From NCBI GenBank assembly GCA_001931875.2, contig MSJH02000220.1, forward strand, positions 1-14,663: a stretch of DNA of 14,663 nucleotides, in the 5' to 3' direction. The notes beneath the pieces were generated by a model. That model ran no database searches and had not been told where the DNA came from. It saw only the letters and a program-made list of their open reading frames with translations. The stretch is from Byssochlamys sp. IMV 00236 (lineage: Eukaryota > Ascomycota > Eurotiomycetes > Eurotiales > Thermoascaceae). Made by a program: the position numbers and the translations under genes. Shown in pieces: positions 8,970 to 14,663 of the stretch (within the stretch, counting starts at the first letter, position 1; every line of letters starts with the position of its first letter).

Positions 8970-9167
8970 TTATATAGCATCATACTTTGCAAGGAAAGTC
9001 TCCATTTCACTCAACAGAACAACAAGTGTTTCAGGCTTTATTTTGAAATAGGTTGCCGTTAGGTACAAAGGTGGCTTTGATGGCTTATGATGCAGCCACG
9101 CCAGACCAGATTTCGCACTGAATAAAAATTGAAAGTCAACATCGTGTTGTTTTCTTTTGTCAATACT
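8970..9167 (-). other. Unrecognised coding-like stretch (65 codons)
   Basis: Open stretch of 65 codons with balanced composition, including KSGLAWLHHKPSKPPLYL and ETLVVLLSEMETFLAKYDAI. There is no initiating ATG at the start and it ends in TAA. It lies on the same strand as the stretch at 8634-8485, so both could come from one decayed gene. I do not recognise the family. Confidence 0.25.
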
Positions 9168-9178
9168 TTATAAAGTAT
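9163..9178. repeat. Perfect 16-bp palindrome
   Basis: ATACTTTATAAAGTAT is exactly self-complementary. It sits about 140 bases left of the transposase remnant. No matching copy was noticed on the other side, so it is not shown to be a transposon end. Confidence 0.6.
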
Positions 9179-9303
9179 CCATGTCTGCTGAAAATGTATC
9201 AACTAAATAACATGTCTCTTATCAGCCTCGAGAATAAAGAAAGTACTGAGGTATTTTTTTTTACCTTAGAAAAGCAGGATACTCATATGACAACATCTTT
9301 ATC

Positions 9304-10204
9304 ATATTTGAAAGAGTAAAGAGAACTACATCACCTTTAACAAATAAGGTGATAGTTAGAATTCATAAATCAATGAGAGACAATAGATACAGCTTACGAA
9401 GATCATGGGAGATAATCCATTCGTATCATACGACCGTCTGAAATTAGAACTACATAAAGTAGATGTAAAGGTCTGTAGACAGACTGTTATCAGCAGTTTG
9501 AAGAGGGTGGAGTATGGCTCTTACTTTGCTGCTCATAAACTAGTATTGACAGACGAGCACATGAAGAAAAAGCTTTACTGGGTCCATAAACATGCCTATT
9601 GGGTCAATGAAGAGTGGTCTAGCGTTATCTGGAGGCATGAGTTTCGGTTCACCGTTGTCAGTAACAATGGTGGCGCCAGAGCCATCAGAAAAGTTGGTGA
9701 ACGATATGATATTAAACATATTGTACCAACAAAGAAGTATAGCGGCGACAGAGTGATGATTTGGAGTTGCTTTCATGCCAATGGTTTTGGTTGACGGTAC
9801 AGTTGATCAAGACAAATACATCAATATTTTAGCCCAAAACTATCACCCCTGATTCGCGCAACTCTGCCAGCAAGAGGACAAGGACTTCATATTCCAAGAT
9901 GATGGAGCTAGCTGGCACGGCTGGCAGTTACATGCAATGGTGGAAGGAAATCCACCAGATCAGGAACTTTGAGCATTGATCCGCGCAAAATCCTGATTTG
10001 AACCCGATAGAACGTGCTTAGACCGCTTTGGATAATCTCACCAAGGAAAGAAGACGTGAGATAAGACATACTGAAAAGTAGAATATTGTGTTGAGAGAAG
10101 GATGGGAGAAAATAAGCCCTTGGGTTAGCGGTGTATTTGATCGGAAACATGAAGGCTTGATGCGGGGCCGTAATTGCCGCAAAAAGAGGGTTGACAGAGT
10201 ATAA
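9304..10204 (+). pseudogene. Decayed Tc1/mariner-type transposase
   Basis: Remnant of a DDE transposase from a cut-and-paste DNA element. Three frames carry successive pieces. Positions 9304-9404 read like the first helix-turn-helix (SPLTNKVIVRIHKSMRDNRY). Positions 9405-9794 give the second one (NPFVSYDRLKLELHKVDVKV) and YWVNEEWSSVIWRHEFRF, where the family has W..VIWSDES; the first catalytic Asp is therefore His. A +1 shift leads into VDGTVDQDKYINILAQNY, a stop at about 9850, then DFIFQDDGASWH around the second catalytic Asp. A further shift gives NPDLNPIERA, the segment with the third acidic residue, then a stop and a terminal piece ending near 10204. Two or more frameshifts, at least four stops and the lost Asp make it non-functional. 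I found no clear terminal inverted repeats or target-site duplication. Confidence 0.9.
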
Positions 10205-10659
10205 ATATACTCTTTTAATAAACACGTCAAAGCTTATTTTTCATAAAATGTAGTCTTTGAACATTGAGCAGGAATAGCGAGATGATTAATTTACTATTTG
10301 CTATGCGTATTCGCTTGGCTGGCGATGGATGATTGTGATCTGTATTTAGAACAGGGAAAGGACAACAAGGAACTAACCGACAAGATGGCATCAAACCTGT
10401 TTTCGAGGGCAGCTCAATGATTTAAATATGAAAATCAAGCTATTCGGAATGCGATTGTTTTCAAATAAAACTTTGAGAGAATCAAGTGGAATACAAGATC
10501 TAAAGAGTGTAAAGGGTGTATCCAGGGAAAGACTATCCAATTAATGCAACAAATGAATTACTTAATTTTGATTGGATAAGCATACTGAATTATCTTGACT
10601 GTGCTGTTGGAATCGTTTACCTTATAAAGGAAAAGCTCCTTTTTTATTTTATTGACGAT
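10205..10659. other. Intergenic region before muskelin with a decayed open frame
   Basis: The transposon remnant's 3' flank and the presumed muskelin promoter. Positions 10286-10420 are open for 44 codons (FAWLAMDDCDLYLEQGKDNK, then ELTDKMASNLFSRAAQ), and the same frame continues after stops at 10418 and about 10470 with protein-like text to about 10566. It looks like an unrelated decayed gene that I cannot name. An imperfect hairpin (GAGTAT/ATACTC) is at 10197-10212. Confidence 0.4.
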
Positions 10660-13550
<2,891 letters not shown>

Positions 13551-13551
13551 A

Positions 13552-13870
13552 GAGAAACAAAATAAATGAAAAGTGTGCTACTGTAGACATATTCCGGTGG
13601 TGATACCAAAGTGAAAGAACAAATCATGGCTTCTCGTTTATGACCTTCTACAAAATTAAGCGCTGTTAATAAACTTAAAACTTCAATAAGGCTCACTTTG
13701 ACAGTTTAAGTTGTTATAAAGCAAACACCATGTTTATATCTTCATCATCTACTAGATTAAAAGAGGATGCTCCAACTAACGTCTGAACTTACGAATGGTC
13801 GTGCAGTAGAAAGAGATTTTATGTTATCATCGCTGTTCATCATTTCTCTATGGAGAAACAACTAAATAAG
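13552..13870 (-). pseudogene. Formin-like (GBD/FH3) remnant
   Basis: On the strand opposite muskelin, just behind its 3' end, 13706-13590 reads TVKVSLIEVLSLLTALNFVE followed by GHKREAMICSF. This resembles the armadillo-type FH3 segment of formins, where a motif of the kind TR-x-LVLELLAAVCLV-x-GGH is followed by an aliphatic stretch and AF. Farther upstream on the same strand (13840-13775) are IKSLSTARPFV and SDVSWSILF, like the SLR...VSW..QF piece of the GTPase-binding part. Between them are stops and frame changes, and the normal ~60-residue spacing is shortened. No start, no FH2 domain. I call a degraded fragment with moderate doubt; another armadillo-type protein is possible. Confidence 0.4.
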
Positions 13871-14663
13871 CTGAAGGAATCAAGAAAGGCCGATATGTTG
13901 TTGCCATTGATAAAGTGAAATGCATGTAGTAAAGTTGTATAAAATTCCGATGATAAACAAATTGAATGACTAATGATCAAAAAAAGTACAGAATGAGTGT
14001 TATCTTATTACATTGAACATTTGGTAATCCGACTATGAATAAAGCCTGTTTAACAAGTTACCCTGAGAGCAAACACAGCTGCTCATCTGATTAGAAGTTA
14101 TTTATAAACATCTCGCTGTCCAATTAATCAAAAGAGAAGGTTGAAATGCTATTGGTTTAATTATAGTATACGATTAAGATATATTGAAAAATTCATGCGA
14201 ACTTTGAGGCATATTATTTGACTCGGGAATGTTCGTTCAAATAGTACAACAGGGAAATTTGTCAAAAAAAAAAAAAATCAACATCTCCAAGAGTGACACT
14301 CTCTGCTACTACTTTAACTCATGAATAGGGGATTTACATATATCACATCTTTATAGATTGTCAGATTTGAATTATTTGCAATCATCATCTTTTAGAGCAC
14401 TAAAGTGCCTCAAATGACTCCTTTTTTTTGAAATGATATCACTTGACACATAAACAAAAACTAGTTTGCATGAGAATTTTACCAGAAATGTTATAGTTAT
14501 GCTTATCGGCTTATGAATTTGCTACATGTGCTACTTACGAATGCTTTTCCCAAATAAACAAACCTCACGGTTGAAAGCAAAATAAAAAAAAGGAAGCACC
14601 AAATTCGACGTGCAGTTGCGTCATGACAGTTCATATTTGTTGATCAAAGAACAAAATAAAGCA
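13871..14663. other. Region without recognised gene
   Basis: AT-rich DNA with short poly-A runs (about 14265-14278, 14585-14592). A short plus-strand stretch at about 13784-13917 is open for some 43 codons (MEKQLNKLKESRKADMLLPL) but overlaps the formin-like remnant and may be chance. The far right end carries TGCGTCATGAC (14618-14628), which could be a bZIP-type site for a gene beyond the edge. Nothing else seen. Confidence 0.4.

Larger units (their letters stand above)
7873..9303. other. Gene-poor region with putative control sites and coding-like remnants
   Basis: About 1.4 kb without an intact gene. The left part (to about 8150) is the presumed promoter of the zinc-cluster gene and holds a CGG-N5-CCG element and a large palindrome. 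Farther right are three short open stretches that look protein-like but match nothing I recognise (minus 8634-8485, plus 8813-8917, minus 9167-8970). An AGGTA/TACCT inverted repeat around a T8 tract is at 9249-9266. No tRNA or other RNA gene was recognised. Confidence 0.5.

Noticed and set aside
9908..10225. Minus-strand open frames of 105 and 70 codons
   Set aside because: They are antisense shadows of the decayed transposase, which has clear family motifs on the plus strand.
9205..10280. Terminal inverted repeats of the Tc1-like element
   Set aside because: The palindromes at 9163-9178, 9249-9266 and 10197-10212 do not match each other across the element, and no flanking TA duplication could be assigned.

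Overview
The window looks like nuclear DNA of an early-diverging fungus, most likely a mucoralean (Mucoromycota). It is AT-rich, has small genes spaced by a few hundred bases, and its introns are very short (40-65 bp, all GT...AG, often with a CTAAC/TTAAC-like branch site). Several 5' leaders are pyrimidine-rich. The presence of a full muskelin gene fits such a lineage better than it fits budding yeast. The lineage call is inference; no rRNA or other marker is present.

Layout, left to right. (1) 1-656 (-): 5' part of a bZIP transcription factor whose zipper runs off the left edge. (2) 1564-2188 (+): a three-exon P-loop kinase of the polynucleotide-kinase-like/AAA_33 type. (3) 2548-2899 (+): a two-exon gene for a 99-residue protein beginning Met-Gly-Cys-Cys, a probable lipid-anchored protein of unknown role. 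(4) 4577-3045 (-): a four-exon SLC35C2-like/triose-phosphate-translocator-family transporter. (5) 5181-6882 (+): a seven-exon kynureninase, a tryptophan-to-NAD pathway enzyme. (6) 7749-7183 (-): a short Zn2Cys6 regulator. (7) 7873-10659: a gene-poor stretch with a decayed Tc1/mariner transposase (about 9304-10204) and several short coding-like remnants. (8) 10660-13550 (+): a complete twelve-exon muskelin gene, a kelch/LisH-CTLH protein of the GID/CTLH E3 ligase type. (9) 13551-14663: no intact gene, but a short formin-like (FH3) remnant on the minus strand just behind muskelin.

Exon joins were worked out by hand. Each junction was checked for phase and for continuity of the conserved protein; every gene model given has a total length divisible by three or runs off the edge. 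I see no gene cluster with a shared function: kynureninase, the transporter and the zinc-cluster regulator are neighbours, but nothing in the sequence ties them together. The most checkable new points are the MGCC small protein, the CGG-N5-CCG site and large palindrome upstream of the zinc-cluster gene, the exon structure of fungal muskelin, and the decayed coding traces on both sides of it.
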